Shown: piece after piece, positions 43,981-56,900 of the stretch | Layout of the letters: each line of letters begins with the position of its first letter | How positions within the stretch are numbered: the stretch's first letter is position 1 | The notes under the pieces: model-generated | The model's input: only the letters and a program-made list of their open reading frames with translations | What the model was told of the DNA's origin: nothing | Database searches by the model: none | Program-made: the position numbers and the translations under genes | DNA from: Ligustrum vulgare | Lineage: Eukaryota > Streptophyta > Magnoliopsida > Lamiales > Oleaceae | DNA: 64,000 nucleotides | Assembly (NCBI GenBank): GCA_963555705.1 | Contig: OY743189.1 | Span: 1,071,501 to 1,135,500, forward strand | Reading direction: 5' to 3'

Positions 43981-46154
43981 ACCGTTGTTCGTCCTCGAAT
44001 AATGATGTAATAGAAAAGAAACATAACTCAAACAAAAAGATAGACCTACAATCGGAAAGTCAAGGTTACAACCCACTTCTCTTTTAGCATGAAAATTCAA
44101 TTGCATAACCGGAGTGTGTCAGTATGTGCAAGAGATGCATCATCCAATATTCTTTGAACAGAAATGAAAATCAATATCCCCGGCTCAATTCATTTCCCAA
44201 TGTGTCTTGTATCCTCCCACCTCTCGTGAGACTTAACCTCTATCAATGATTTACTACATGAGTGTTAGTTTTTGGCCAACTTGAAAGCACAGAATATAGA
44301 CCAAGCAATTCAAACCACTCATAAGCATATGTAATGGGAGTTAACACCCTCACTAGATATTTCTCTCTTCGCACAAAGTGTATAAGGGTCAGAATTTTCA
44401 CTCAACTCACTGCATGGAGAATCTATTACCATAGACTGCCCAAATGTCATAATTGGAGCCAACAATAACACAAGTGCAAAGTAAATGTCTTTATTTGGTT
44501 GTAGCAGGGCTTCAGGTCAGGTAGGATAAAATGATATATTTAGGTTGAGTCGAGAAGGAATTTCACAAGCTAAGTTAATTAAAAATGACATTACTTCCTT
44601 CACTCTCAATATGACTTCATTGTTTCCTGCTACCCAACTTAGTTAACACTTGAATCTTTTCTTTTCTTTTCTTTTTTTCTTCACAAGTTGAGTGTTTGAC
44701 TTCTTCAACTACTAATTTTCTTGACTAAACTTCCTTTTTATTGCTTTTTCTCTTTCGATTTTTTTTTGGAATACAGACTACAACATTTTCTCTTTTGTTC
44801 AAATCATTACGCAGTCACCAATTGGCACAAGATAGAATTACATTCCCCTGAACTCAGTCCATTACACAACCATCGCTCAACATAAGATAACCATTGCAAC
44901 TTCTTAGACTTAGACCACAGCACGATCCTTAATCAACAAAAGCTTGCGAATCCCTTCTCTCTGGGTTCAAAATAGAGACAATGCGAAAGAAAGGATATTC
45001 GTGGCTTGTAGTGTGGCATAAAAAAATTCAAAGAAAGGCTAAGGCTCAAAAGGGCTTCTATTGGTACATGTATCATGGTAGGCCCTTTTAGTAGGTTAAA
45101 TTTGGTTTAACCTAATGCCTCTACTATATTTTGCACTTTAGTCAAGAAGCTACAACGACATGTACAGAAAAGCAAATCCAAGAACAAATCAACCATGCAG
45201 GACACACATCAAGGAAATAAGAGCTTAATATAAAGAGTAAAAGAAGCTCATATGCTCAAAAGCTCACAAATTATGGTTTATATGTGCTTCTCCCATCCAA
45301 TTATGAGTTATAGGTCATTACTCAGTCTTGGTTCTGAACTCAAAATTCTAGTGGATAATGATAGAATGAAGTTACTCTGGGGGTATTTTATCATATTTAT
45401 TTTGGTTTGACTCAATTAGGTTGCATAATTTTTTCAATTTGTGTCCATTTTCAAACTAATTCAGAAATTATTGAAAAACTCATCTCTATGTGCTCATTGT
45501 TTGTCCGATTATGCAATTTAGGAAGTTGGTGGTTCAAAAATAATCATAAGTGAGGCCGCTTCCTATTATACCAAAATGTGGGTCTAAGCACAATTAAAGC
45601 TAACTAACAAAAAAACTGAATGAAGATGAATAAAATAGGGATAACAAAAGATAATAGATAATCATCCCCCCCACACTTGAATTTCACATTGTCCTCAATG
45701 TGGAGCATGACAATACAAAACAAAAGAGGGGAATGTGAATGGAATCAGAAGAAGAGATGGAATTTTAAAAGTTTGCGAAACTTAATTACGTCCGTAAGTA
45801 ACAATCTGAAAAAAATTGAAAGAATCAACTACGGCCGTAAACAATATAGTTACGGCCGTAATTAGGCCTCTGGATAAATTTGATGGAGTAGAGTTACGGC
45901 CGTAAACTTTTAACTTACGGCCGTAACAAGGCCACTGAATTTTTTTCTTTCTTTTTTTGAATGAAATTAACTAATAAGAAAAATGACAAAAATGAAAATA
46001 AAAAAATAACAATTTGAGGGAGTAAAGAAACTCCCCTCTCGGGTTGCCTCTCGAGCAACGCCTTTGTTTACTGTCGTTGGCTCGACGGGTTGCTTCCTTC
46101 TTCAATCGGGATCAACTGGTTTCTCAAAGCTCAATTTCTTTTTCATGTTCTTCA
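43981..46154 (-). other. Non-coding 3' part of the second TR-GAG-like element
   Basis: No coding domain was found. It holds a cluster of TTACGGCCGTAA palindromes (45784-45930) and GGGTTGCCTCTCGAGCAACG near 46039, equivalent to the motif after protease in the first element. GTCCTCGAATAATG and CATTGTCCTCAATG also occur. Confidence 0.5.
45784..45930. repeat. Cluster of TTACGGCCGTAA palindromes
   Basis: Five copies (one TTACGTCCGTAA, one CTACGGCCGTAA, the rest perfect) within about 145 bp. Confidence 0.85.
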
Positions 46155-48460
46155 TTAGGGCCTGTAAAACAGGGGCAGAAGCTCCTCATTAGAAACTGGT
46201 GATGCGATACATGAGATTGTACTTGGTTGTGGCAACTTTGGACAATCATTAAGCTCAGCAGCAGTTTCCTGAAATGGAGAATTACTCACAACAGTAGAAT
46301 GAACTTTGTTAGCATCATTAATGTGTTTCATGGAGTCATAAATATTAAACTTAACAATTTCATTATCAAACTCCATGGTAAGTGTACCACCACTAACATC
46401 TATCTTAGTTTTCGATGTTTTTAGGAATGGTCTGTCAAACAAAATAGTAGTGGGGTTTGGAGAGTGATCATCGTTCATGTCTAACACATAAAAATCTGCA
46501 GGAAATACTAATCCCCCAACTTGCACTAGAACATCCTCAACTACCCCATCCGGATAAGCATTGGAACAATCGCCTAGTTGAATGATAACACTAGTTTCAG
46601 TCATTTTACCAAGTTTCAATGAAGTGTATGTAGATCTAGGAATTACATTTATAGATGCTCCTAAGTCTATCAGTATACGATCTATCTTAGTGTTACCTAT
46701 TTGACAGGGTATGGTAAACATATCTGGATCCTTGCACTTGGGAGGCAATTTTCTTTGAAAAAGTGCAGACACGAATTCCCCCATTCTTATGCTCTCATTC
46801 CCTATTAGTTTCCTCTTGTTGGTACATAGGTCCTTTAGAAACTTTGCATATCAGGACACTTGCTTGATTGCATCTAACAGTGGAATGTTGATTTCCACTT
46901 TCCCGAACATCTCCAGTATATCATTTTCCTTGCCCTCCTTAGTCTTTTTGCTAACCTGCTAGGAAAAGGTGGTGGAGTCAATTTAGCAATTGAGTTAGAG
47001 TTGGATTTTACCTGTGGGGTTTGTGAATTTGTATTTTCCTTTTCAATTTCCTTCTCCTCTTCCTCTCCATTTGTTGGGGCCTGCTTTACCGAACCTTCAA
47101 TCACTTTTCCACTCCGCAGGGTTATAACACTCATGTTTTTAGGATTTATCTCGGGTTGAGATGGCAATTTACCTCCAAATTGAGCCTCCAATCTGTTGAT
47201 GGCTGTAGCCATTTGACCCATCTAGTTCTCCAGATTTTGAATGCTGGACTCGGTGTCCTGTTGAAATTGAAGCGTGTTAGAAGCCAAAGTTTTAACCATA
47301 ACTTCAAGGGAGATACCTGAGTTTTGGGGTCTTTGTTGATACTACCCCTGAGATTGAAAATTCCCTTGTTGTTGAAATTGCCCTTACGGTTTGTTAGAGA
47401 CGAAACCCAGGGGCTTGTTATTTCCATAACTCAGATTTAGGTGATCCCTCCATCCAGGGTTATAGGTATTGGAGTATGGATTGTACTGCTGTCTTTGGAA
47501 TGGAAAACCCTCTGCAGCATTTGCTTGTTCACCATTTCCCTCTTGCAATACCGGACACGCGTCTGTTGGATGCCCAAGATTTGCGCATATCCCATAGGTC
47601 TTGACTTGTTGTAACTTCCCTATAGCAAGTTGTTTTACAAGATCTGTTAGTTCAGAAAGTTTACTTTCAATATTGGAACTACTCACCTCATTTACGCGCC
47701 GAACTTGCATATCCCTGTTGGAGTTGAACTGCTGAGTGTTCTCAGCCATATTGGAGATTAAAGCCCGTGCTTGTTCCGGTGTCTTGTCCATCAGTGCACC
47801 TCCGCTTGCGGCATCTATCATGCTTCTATCCATCGGTGCCAGGCCTTCATAAAAATATTGCACCAAGAGTTGCTCACTGATCTGATGATGGGGGCAGCTC
47901 GAGATGAGCTTTTTGAAGCGCTCCCAATACTTATATAATGATTCACCATTGTTTTGGTGCACCTCACATATTTCCTTTCTGATCGTTTCAGCTCTCGATG
48001 CAGGAAAGTACTTTTCTAGGAATAGCCTCTTTATGTCGTTCCAGGTGGTGACTGATCCAGATGGTAGACAGTATAACCAGTCAGTAGCAGCATCCTTCAG
48101 CGAGAATGGAAAGTCCCTCATCTTGATTTGTTCCTCAGTAATACCCGTGGGTCTCATGCTATCACAAATGACATGGAACTCTTTCAGATGTCTGTATGGG
48201 TCCTCACCGGGATGTCCTCTGAAAGTTGGCAGAAGATGGATCAGTCCGGATTTTAGCTCAAAAGTTATGCCTTCTTCCATTGCCGGAAAAGTGATGCATA
48301 GCGGTTGTTGAGCAACATTTGGGGTAGCTAGTTGCTTGAGAGTTAGATTATTGTTAGCTACTGCCATTGGTTGTGCAGCTCTTCTTTGCTGTTGAAAAGT
48401 TCTCTCGATTTCTGGGTCAAAATCAAAAAATTCAAAATTAGTTGATCGAGTTTTACGCAT
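46155..48460 (-). pseudogene. Broken gag-protease gene of the second TR-GAG-like element
   Basis: The likely start is the Met of MRKTRS at 48460; the open frame begins eight codons earlier. Gag follows: EIERTF, DPYRHLKEFHVICDSM, a DWLYCLPSGSVTTW segment, and NNGESLYKYWERFKKLISSCPHH. The zinc knuckle reads YGICANLGHPTDAC, with the first Cys replaced by Tyr. After 47384 the reading shifts twice (about 47427 and 47221) and contains stops. The protease segment 46784-46155 has LIDLGASINVIP, again DLGA where DSGA is usual, and GVVEDVLVQVG. No polymerase follows. It is clearly homologous to the gene at 31669-34165 but more decayed. Confidence 0.85.
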
Positions 48461-48590
48461 ATAAGCAAAGAAGTAGACATGCAAGAATTTTTTTTTTTTG
48501 AAAAATTATAGAAATAAAGTGAAAATAAAATTAATAAAATAAAATGCGAAAAAAAAATTCTAATTAACTAAACAACTAAATTGGTTGACC

Positions 48591-48610
48591 GTTCCCCGGC
48601 AACGACACCA
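48591..48610 (-). other. Primer-binding site, tRNA-Asp type
   Basis: On the minus strand this reads TGGTGTCGTTGCCGGGGAAC, one C-to-T change from the tRNA-Asp complement. It lies six bases from the LTR. Confidence 0.8.
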
Positions 48611-48616
48611 AAAATT

Positions 48617-49074
48617 TGATGTGTGTCATAACTTTCTCTCCCAAAGTCCGATTATGGTGATTCAAGTTGCGTTGGAAAGACAACTCCAATATCTACAATT
48701 CTTTGTGAAATAGCTCTTCCGAAATTCGAAAGTATTCTATGACCAAATTGAGCTTCAATCTATGACTAAAATTCGTGATCACAATCCTTGCGGGTTTTTT
48801 ATTTTCAACTTCACCCAAAACTTTCTTTGACCATAATTTTTGCATCTAATCTTCTTCCCACATGCCATTATTGATTTGGAGCTCTTTGAATATGCCATTG
48901 AACATCACTTCTTGATTTCTTGTATTTCTTTGGTCCTATTTCCTTTCTTTTCTTTTCTTTGACCTTACATAGCACAATAAGTGAAAATGCATTAAATGAT
49001 ACTTCAATAGGATCAAACCAATAACAAAATAAGATAATAAGTGAATTAAATACGTGCTAATAAAGCACTTATCA
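48617..49074 (-). repeat. 5' LTR of the second TR-GAG-like element
   Basis: 458 bp, with the primer site on its internal side and the CACTT duplication outside. Confidence 0.88.
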
Positions 49075-49801
49075 CACTTATTGAAGTGTATATTTCTCTT
49101 CATACTTAACTAAGTATTATTTGGAAAGAGAGGTCATTGGTTGAAAAACTTTGATTCAAGCAAAACTATCTCATATCTTATCAAAGTTTTCACGAACACT
49201 TGAACTTTAAATATTTTCTATCTATTGAAGTGTTATCCTAAAACTTTCAAACATACTTGACTTGATCATATCATTTATTAAGAGAGTTTATTCAATTGTA
49301 AAATTCTCATTTGTATTTTGTTTATGATTTCGAGATCCTTGTGAAAACTTGATTGTAAAGGATATGTACTCCTTATTGTAAAGTCACCTAAGGATAAATG
49401 CTCCTTGTTGTAAGTCACTTAAGGATTCGATACTCCTTGTTGTAAGTTATCAATATAGTGGATTTGGCATTGCTTGTGACGGAGAGCTCGATCGTAGATC
49501 ACGTTGGTTGATTGAACGTCCTTAAAATCTCGTTTGCATTCTCTTATCCCTTTTCCTTACTTACTTACATTGCACTTACTCTATTCTATCAATTTATATT
49601 GTGCAACACTATATCTAAATGCTATAATTGCTTTATCAATTTAGTTTACACATTTATAGCACACTACATTTATAGTTTAGTCACTTGCAACACTAAGTGC
49701 TCATACTTGTACCCATTGATTTTTAAGTTTGAGATTATTTATAGAAAAAGTTTTATAAACCAATTCACCTCCCCTCTTTGTTAGTTTATCTTGGGCTAAC
49801 A

Positions 49802-50619
49802 GCTGAAACTGATGCGAGAAAGAAACAATACTATTATAGAATATAATTTGCAAGATGGTGGCTACTGGCTATGGTAGTGATAATTTATTTATTGTTCTTT
49901 TTTCTAATGTCCTAACCTTTGGTTAGGAATATTTAATTATTTATCTGGTTGGCTCGAGTTGACTTCATGAATAAAAAGTTAATGTGGATAAAAAAAAAAA
50001 AAAAAAAAACTTGCATAGTTGCCGTTGGAGAAACTGGAGAAAACTTGAGGGTTTGAAACCTTGGTGGAATCAAGAAGTAGTTGGAAAAGAGATTATTGTA
50101 AATCACACTATAAGGGTAATATCTATTTCTTTCTTGTGTGTACAAAATTATTTATTCCAAGTTAAATATATAGAACAGAAAAATTCTTTAACGGGATGAT
50201 TTATCACAAGAAATCATTTTTTGTGAGTAGAACAATCCAGATTCCCAGCACAAGTATTGTTATGAATAATTTAAAAATAGTACAAGTATCATTAAAATTA
50301 AAAATAAAACAAAAAGGGTAACTTTACTAATTTGACAACAACCTAAACAAGAAAAAGAACAACTTTCCCAAACAACAAGTTCAACAATTCATTTCACTTT
50401 CAAATAACATCTTAAATTATTTAAGAAATATGTATATAAGTGGTGGAAGTCTTTCTAAACATCAATTTAGATAGTGAACAATACATAAATATGGGGTTAG
50501 AAAAGCAAATTTCAAAGTTAAGAAAAATGTTTAAAACTTCTAAGTTTAGGTGTTAATTAGATTTTTTTAATTAAAAAATAATAAGAAATATTTTATTAAT
50601 TAAATGTTATAAGGTCGCA
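49802..50619. other. A+T-rich spacer with no feature seen
   Basis: It contains an A run near 49990-50010. No gene or terminal repeat was recognised. Confidence 0.4.
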
Positions 50620-51770
50620 ATACTATATAATTAGGTCACAGTAACATACAAATTATGATCATAGTCACAAAGCAAAATTCAGAATTCATTTTTTATTAAA
50701 AAAAATTAATTGATTACAACTTATTTTTCGATCTCATATTATATAATTATTTAGTCATGGCTTAGTTTTCGGTGACAAATTACAAATTTATAGGTTACAA
50801 CTTATTTTTCAATCACATTTATAAAATTATCGATAAAAAATTATTACTTGGTCCCAAATTACAAAGGTTATTTATTTCTTAGTGTCATATTATAAAATTA
50901 TTTGTTCATGACTTATTTTTTGATCACAAATTACAAACTTATAGGTCACAACTTATTTTTCGGTTACATTTATAAAATTAATTGATGACAATTTATTAGT
51001 TGGTCACAAATCACAATTGTTATTTATTTCTTAGTCACATATTATATAATTATTTGATGACGACTTATTTTTTGGTCACAAATTACAAATTTATAGGTCA
51101 CAATTAATTTTTTAATCACAATTTATAAAATTAATCTGCCACAATTAATTACTTGGTCACAAATCACAATTGTTCTTATTTCACGGTCACATATTGTAGA
51201 ATTATTTGATCACAACTTTTTTTTGTCACAAATTAAAAATTTATAGATTATGACTTATTTTTCGGTGACACTTTATAAAATTAACTGGTCACAATTTATT
51301 ACTTATTCACAAATCCCAAATACCACTTATTTCTTGACCATATATTATAAAAATTAAATGGTCGCAATTTGTTATTTGGTTACAAACACACATGTTATAC
51401 ATCACGACTTATTTCTTCATCACATATTATAAAATTAATCGGTCACAATTTGTTACTTGGTCACAAATCACAATGTTATACGTGACGGCTTATTTCTCGA
51501 TAACAAATTACAAATATAACAAGTCATAACTTATTTTACAATCACAATTTAGAAAATTAATTATTCAAAATTTATCAAATCACAAATATTATAAGTCACG
51601 ACTTATTTCTCAATCACAAATCACAAATATTTGAGGCTAAATTAATCTTCTATGACAAACCACACTTTTTAATGGCCACCATTTATTTTTCGATCATAAA
51701 TAATAAATTTCATAAGTCACAAATCACAAAACAAATCGGTAAGATTTATCTTTCAATCACAAATAATAAC
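50620..51770. repeat. Diverged tandem array built on GGTCACAA
   Basis: Repeated modules of the form GGTCACAAATTACAAATTTATAGG, (C/T)ACAACTTATTTTTCGGTCAC and TATAAAATTA recur with a spacing of about 150 bp (for example near 50751, 50900, 51053 and 51206). The spacing is shorter from about 51360 on. More than seven diverged units are present and there is no open frame. Confidence 0.75.
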
Positions 51771-52562
51771 ACCTGCACCACCACTGCTGATTGACTGCCG
51801 CAAACACCAACACCTGCACCTGCATCACCAACTGCCACTTCCACCCTAATCCATACCACAGTAAGAAGCTCACCCCAACACCCACACCCACACCTCACCA
51901 TTACCACCACCAATACAGCCAGAACCACTAACACCAGGAACCACCAAAACACATTCGGAACCACCAACACATACCAGCACAGCATGAACCAATACAGACA
52001 CATGCATCCACACCTAACTCCACCGCACCACCACCACCACCACCACTAGCATAACACCACTAATATCGCACCACCACACACACAACAATTGTACCATTGC
52101 AACTGCTACTCAAATCGTTATAATAGCAGTAGCAAAAGTTGAAAGAAGGTTAGGGTCGAAGAACTAAGTTAGAAAGTGAGAGAATAACCACCGTTGTGAC
52201 AACCTAGATCACTAAAATTGCATTAGCAGTGAGAAAATGGAAGGGTTTGAGGCCGCCCCCATTGAGCAATTTAGATCGCTACAATATCAACAATATTGAG
52301 AAGGTGGAAGAAGCAGCAACATCATTGTAGTGACAACTCTGGTCGATACAATAGCAATAATGATGCTACCAACCAAACCACCACCGCCTGCACCCTACCG
52401 TACACCATCGTACATCGCTGCTACAACTTGCACCACCAAGTCTATGTATTCCATTTAGCCTACCATCGCAACCTACCACAGATTGCAACCTACCATACTC
52501 ACCATCACCATCATCTTTGCACGCTCAAAGCTACGCTGGCTATCCTTTCCAGCCACACTCAT
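51771..52562. other. CAC/CCA-rich low-complexity sequence
   Basis: This is dominated by CACCAC and ACCACCA triplets up to about 52080, then mixed CAACA-rich sequence. Open frames on both strands are driven by composition. The copia element that follows begins inside this block. Confidence 0.5.
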
Positions 52563-52916
52563 TGTGGAATAAAGTGGTGGTTCACTTAATCCACATATCT
52601 TCTTGTGATTGACTCCATTTTAGTTTTGAAATGCATTAATAGAGGGAAGCTTTTATTATTCATTATTTTTGGCTAAGGGATAAAGGTGGAGATTTAGAAG
52701 TGGGAGATGACCAATATCTCCAAAGAAATCTTGCTACCTCCGGTGAGCATAAATTCGATTTTCATTTCTCGAGGACGACGGTACCATGTTTTGGTGTGTT
52801 TAAGTGGTCATAATCTGAGCTCAAACAAGGAGCTTCAAACTGCTAGAATAGGAAAGGCTACCTGACTTAATTTCTTCTTCTGTTGGAACGATCTTCAAAG
52901 GCTGGGAAAATCAACA
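52563..52916 (+). repeat. 5' LTR of the copia element
   Basis: 354 bp, from TGTGGAATAAAG to AAAATCAACA. It is clearly homologous to the right LTR with many substitutions, so the insertion is old. Confidence 0.88.
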
Positions 52917-52918
52917 AA

Positions 52919-52931
52919 TGGTATCAGAGCC
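52919..52931 (+). other. Primer-binding site, initiator-Met tRNA type
   Basis: TGGTATCAGAGCC, two bases after the left LTR. Confidence 0.9.
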
Positions 52932-53905
52932 AAGTATGTGGCTGAAGAAGAAGAAGAGTTGTATGAGCTAGTGAAGAAATCTTGGAAGTCTATAAGAAAA
53001 GAAGAAGACCGACCCAGACGAATGAAGGAGAAACTCAGGAAACTATTGTCAAAACTCGATGAAGGAGAAGGCACGGATGTCTGAGAAGATTCTCACCGTC
53101 CAATAGAGGCTGAGAGAGGAAATAGACTTAAAAATCGAAAAATTTAGAGAGTGATAAAGGTGTCCAACTGAAGTGAAGGAGACTGACATTTTTTCCAACT
53201 CCGTTCTTCGACCATCCAACTGGCCAACCACCACCAGCACCAGAAGAACCTCGGTGTGTAGGAGACCACTCGATCGTAGTTTGGGCAAGAAATGACGACT
53301 GCACGGTGAGAAATGACAGGACAAATGTAGTGAAAATCGGACCTTCAAACTCAAATTTCGATCAAACGAGAGCTCCAATTGCGAAACGGTTACCACTGTT
53401 AGGTTTGCGACAGTGAGGAGCAGCTCCTAGTGTCTCTAGCGATATTTTCGACAGAACCTTATTGGCGGCAGGCGGTGGTCCGGTGGCGATTCGGTGAGGC
53501 AGTGTTGGAAAGAATTTTCAGCTCAATCTGTTGATTCCAATTCCGAAGTCCATTTTGCAAAATTAACTCTCGATTATACAGACACAAAAAATTCTGCTAA
53601 ATTTGCATTGACTATCCCTTGTTTTTAATTGCAATATTTCATATTTTAGAGGCTATAGTCAGGTGGCCATGTAGTGTTGGGGGTTACCTTGCTGATAACC
53701 ATTACTTGTTGGTAGAACTCACATAGGGATTAGAATTTTGATTACGTTCTATATTTCTTGGAATTTTTGTGTGTTACTTGTTAACATATTATTTGTGTGG
53801 TCATCTTTAAAAGTAATTTTTATATAAAATTGGTTTAACTTGCATTTGAGTGTGGGTGATTTTTTTTGTGTTAACTTTTTTTTGAATTTTTTCATTATTT
53901 GCATT
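52932..53905 (+). other. Leader of the copia element
   Basis: An untranslated region between primer site and gag. Open frames on the minus strand here have no family likeness. Confidence 0.5.
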
Positions 53906-56900
53906 ATGGGTTCTCGTTTTGAGTTGTCACAATTTAACGGTAATGGAGATTATTCCATTCAGAAGCAAAAAATGAAGGTTATTTTAATTCAACAAAGAGT
54001 TTTTGAAGCACTTGAAGACCCTAGTACTAAAAGTAGTACTAGATAAACCTGATGTAATTGCTTAGATGAATGAAATTGCACATAGTTCTATCATATTGCA
54101 TTTATCTGACAATATAGTAGGACAAATTGAAAAGCATACGAGTGCTAAAGATTTGTGGGAAGCACTTGACAAACTTTTTTTTTGACAAAATCTTTAACGA
54201 AGAAGATTCACTAAATTCAAAAAAATTTCATTTTTAGATTGGATCAAGGAAATGATCTTGAATCTAATTTGAGTGAGTTCAACAGTCTTGTTAAGTGTTT
54301 GGCTCACAATGGAAAGAAATTTGATGATGAATATCTCACTTCTATTATGTTAAATGCCATGCCTGAGATTTATAGAGATGTTAAGAATGCTATCACATAT
54401 GCAAGGGACACTATTACATTAGATATTGTGGTTGAGACTTTAAGGGCTAGGGACCTAGAGATGAAGAGGGAGTCAATGGGCTGCAGTTCTAGGGAAGAGA
54501 GTTTTTTTAGTGTTTTTAGAGAGATTAATGAATCGAGAGAGTCTAGAGAAAACCATTTCAAAACTAAGAAGGGTAGAGAAAAATCAAAGGGTAGGTCTAA
54601 GTCTCGGGATAAGAGTGTTAAGAAATGCTACCATTGTGGTAAAATTGGACATTTCAAAAGAGATTGTGATGACTTTAAGAAGAAATAAAGACCTCAATAG
54701 AGTGATGATCAGAACTTAGTTGTTGTAGGTGATGCCTTTGATAGTCTTCAGATCATGACCGTGACATGTAATGACATCAATGTCAATGATGCCCTAGTTA
54801 GACCACAAGATATGAACGTGTCTGAAATTGATTTTGGAAGTGAATGGGTTTTAGACTCAGGTGCCACTATTCATATGAGTCATGTTAAATATTGGTTTTA
54901 TAACTATAGAGAAGTTAAGATTAGGAAAGTGTACTTGAGGGACAACTATACACAAACTATGGAAGAAGTAGGTGATATTGCTATTAGGATGCATGATGAC
55001 ATGATCAGATCTCTTTTGAATGTTCGGTATATCCCAGGCCTTGCGTTGAACCTTGTTTTCTTAGGCATATTGAAAGATGAGGGTTACGAGCACATATCTC
55101 ATTTTGGTACTATGACCGTGAGTAGAGGCTCTCTAGTTGTTATGAATGGTCCCAAGAGGAACGGGTTGAATATCCTTCAAGGTAAAGCCTTACAGAGCTA
55201 TCAATCTGTATTATCTACAATTTATGAAGATAGATAAGATCTTTAGAGTAAGAGGATGGGATGCATAGGGAATAAGGGATTAAAGTGTCTTAGTTATCAA
55301 AGTTTGCTAGGAAAGGATAGTGTGACACCTTTAAGCTTTTGTGAGACATATGTTTTAGGAAAGTCACACAGAGTTAGCTTTGGGATAGATGAGTATAGCA
55401 CTAACAGACCCTTAGACTACATTCATGCTAATTTTTGGGGACCAGAAAAACATCCGACAAATAGAGGAAGTAGATTTTTCTTATCTATTGTTGATGACTA
55501 CTCGAGGAAAGCTTGCTTGTATCCCCTTAAATCTAAATCTGAAACTTTTAGTAAGTTCAAGTCTTGGATTGCCTTAGTTGAGAACAAAATGATGAAAAGT
55601 GTAAGAACTCTTTGGACGGATAATGGTCTAGAGTTTTGCAACTTTGAGTTCGATACCTTCTGTAAGGATAGACGTATCAAGAGGAATAGGAATGTGAGAT
55701 CTACCCCTCAGCAAAATGGGTTAGCTGAGAAGATGAATCAGATTTTAATGAATAAAGTTAGATTCATGTTGATTAGGTCGGGGTAGCTATAAAGGCTTTT
55801 AGTGTGGAGCTGTTTGTATCGCTGCCTATTTGGTAAATAGGTCACCTTCTAGTACTATTAACTTTAAGACTCCCCAAGAATTGTGGACTGAGAAGCCTCT
55901 AGATTTGTTACACCTTAGAGTATTTTGTTGTACTGCCTATGCACATCAAGTTGAGGGTAAGTTAAACCCTAGGGCTACTAAGTATGTCATGTTAGGTTAT
56001 CCTGAGGGAGTGACAGTTTACAGTTTAGATTGTAAGGAAATGAAAGTTATTAATAGTTGAGATGTGAAATTTAATGAACTTGATATGCCTTGTCTTAAGA
56101 CCACATATAAACAGACTGAGAAGGGATAATCTTCTACGGGGAAGAAGATTGATTTTGAGGTGAAGAGATTAGGTGAAGATAATCCAAAGTATAGAAGTCA
56201 TATTACAACAACCTGAACTAGAAATTCCTGAAACTAATGTCCCCAATCAAGAAACATCTGTAGGTGCTAATTTGGAAGACTACCAATTAGTGAGAGATAG
56301 GGAGAGGAGACAAGTTAGACTAAATATGAAGTACATCTCGTCTAATTTGATTGACTATGTCTTAGTTTCAGGTGAAACCTTGAATTTAGTTGAACCTGCT
56401 TCATTTAAGGAAGCGATCAATTGTAAAAAGTTTGAAAATTGGAAAAAGGCTATGAAGGAGGAGATCCAGTATCTGAACGAAAATGAGACTTGAAAGTTGG
56501 TTGAAAGACCAAAGAATCAAAAGGTAGTCCATTGTGAAAGGATCTACAAGTTGAAAGAAGGAGTGGAATCTAATGACACTTTAAGATACAAAGTTAGATT
56601 GGTAGCAAAGGGATTTACTCAAAGAGAGGAGATAGACTATAATGAGGTGTTTTCATTTGTTATTAAATATAAAACTATTATGTTAGTCTTAGCCTTAGTT
56701 GTCTAATGTGATTGGGAATTAGAGCAACTAGATATTAAGATTGTTTTTGTAATACCATTTCTTCGTTTTACGTGCGTTCTTGATTTCACGTAATTTTTAT
56801 ATTGATGACATTATGAATTATTTATTGTAATTATTATTGTCAACTGTTTAAATTATTTTGCAGTTGAAGAATTTGGACGCCGTCTCGATCAATGTGCCAA

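Larger units (their letters stand above)
43524..49074 (-). mobile_element. Second TR-GAG-like non-autonomous gypsy element, 5,551 bp
   Basis: LTRs 43524-43963 (440 bp) and 48617-49074 (458 bp) both start TGATG(C/T)GTGTCAT and end GCACTTATCA on the plus strand. A perfect CACTT duplication flanks them (43519-43523 and 49075-49079). The primer site and purine tract place it on the minus strand. The interior holds only a broken gag-protease gene. The LTRs differ by several percent, including an about 20-bp gap, so it is older than the 27-36 kb element. Confidence 0.9.
42720..49801 (+). mobile_element. Sirevirus-like copia LTR interrupted by a TR-GAG-like element
   Basis: The right part ends with AATTCACCTCCCCTCTTTG and TTGGGCTAACA (about 49770-49801), the usual 3' end of Sirevirus LTRs. 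The left part carries a cluster of TTTCGGTCGACCGAAA palindromes (43120-43262) followed by a TATA box, the arrangement known in Sirevirus LTRs. The TR-GAG-like element at 43524-49074 lies between. The left border near 42720-42960 could not be fixed and no internal domain follows, so this is a solo LTR or fragment. Confidence 0.55.

Noticed and set aside
51746..52003. Val/Leu-rich minus ORF
   Set aside because: Reverse of a CCA/CAC-rich low-complexity tract; composition alone explains it.
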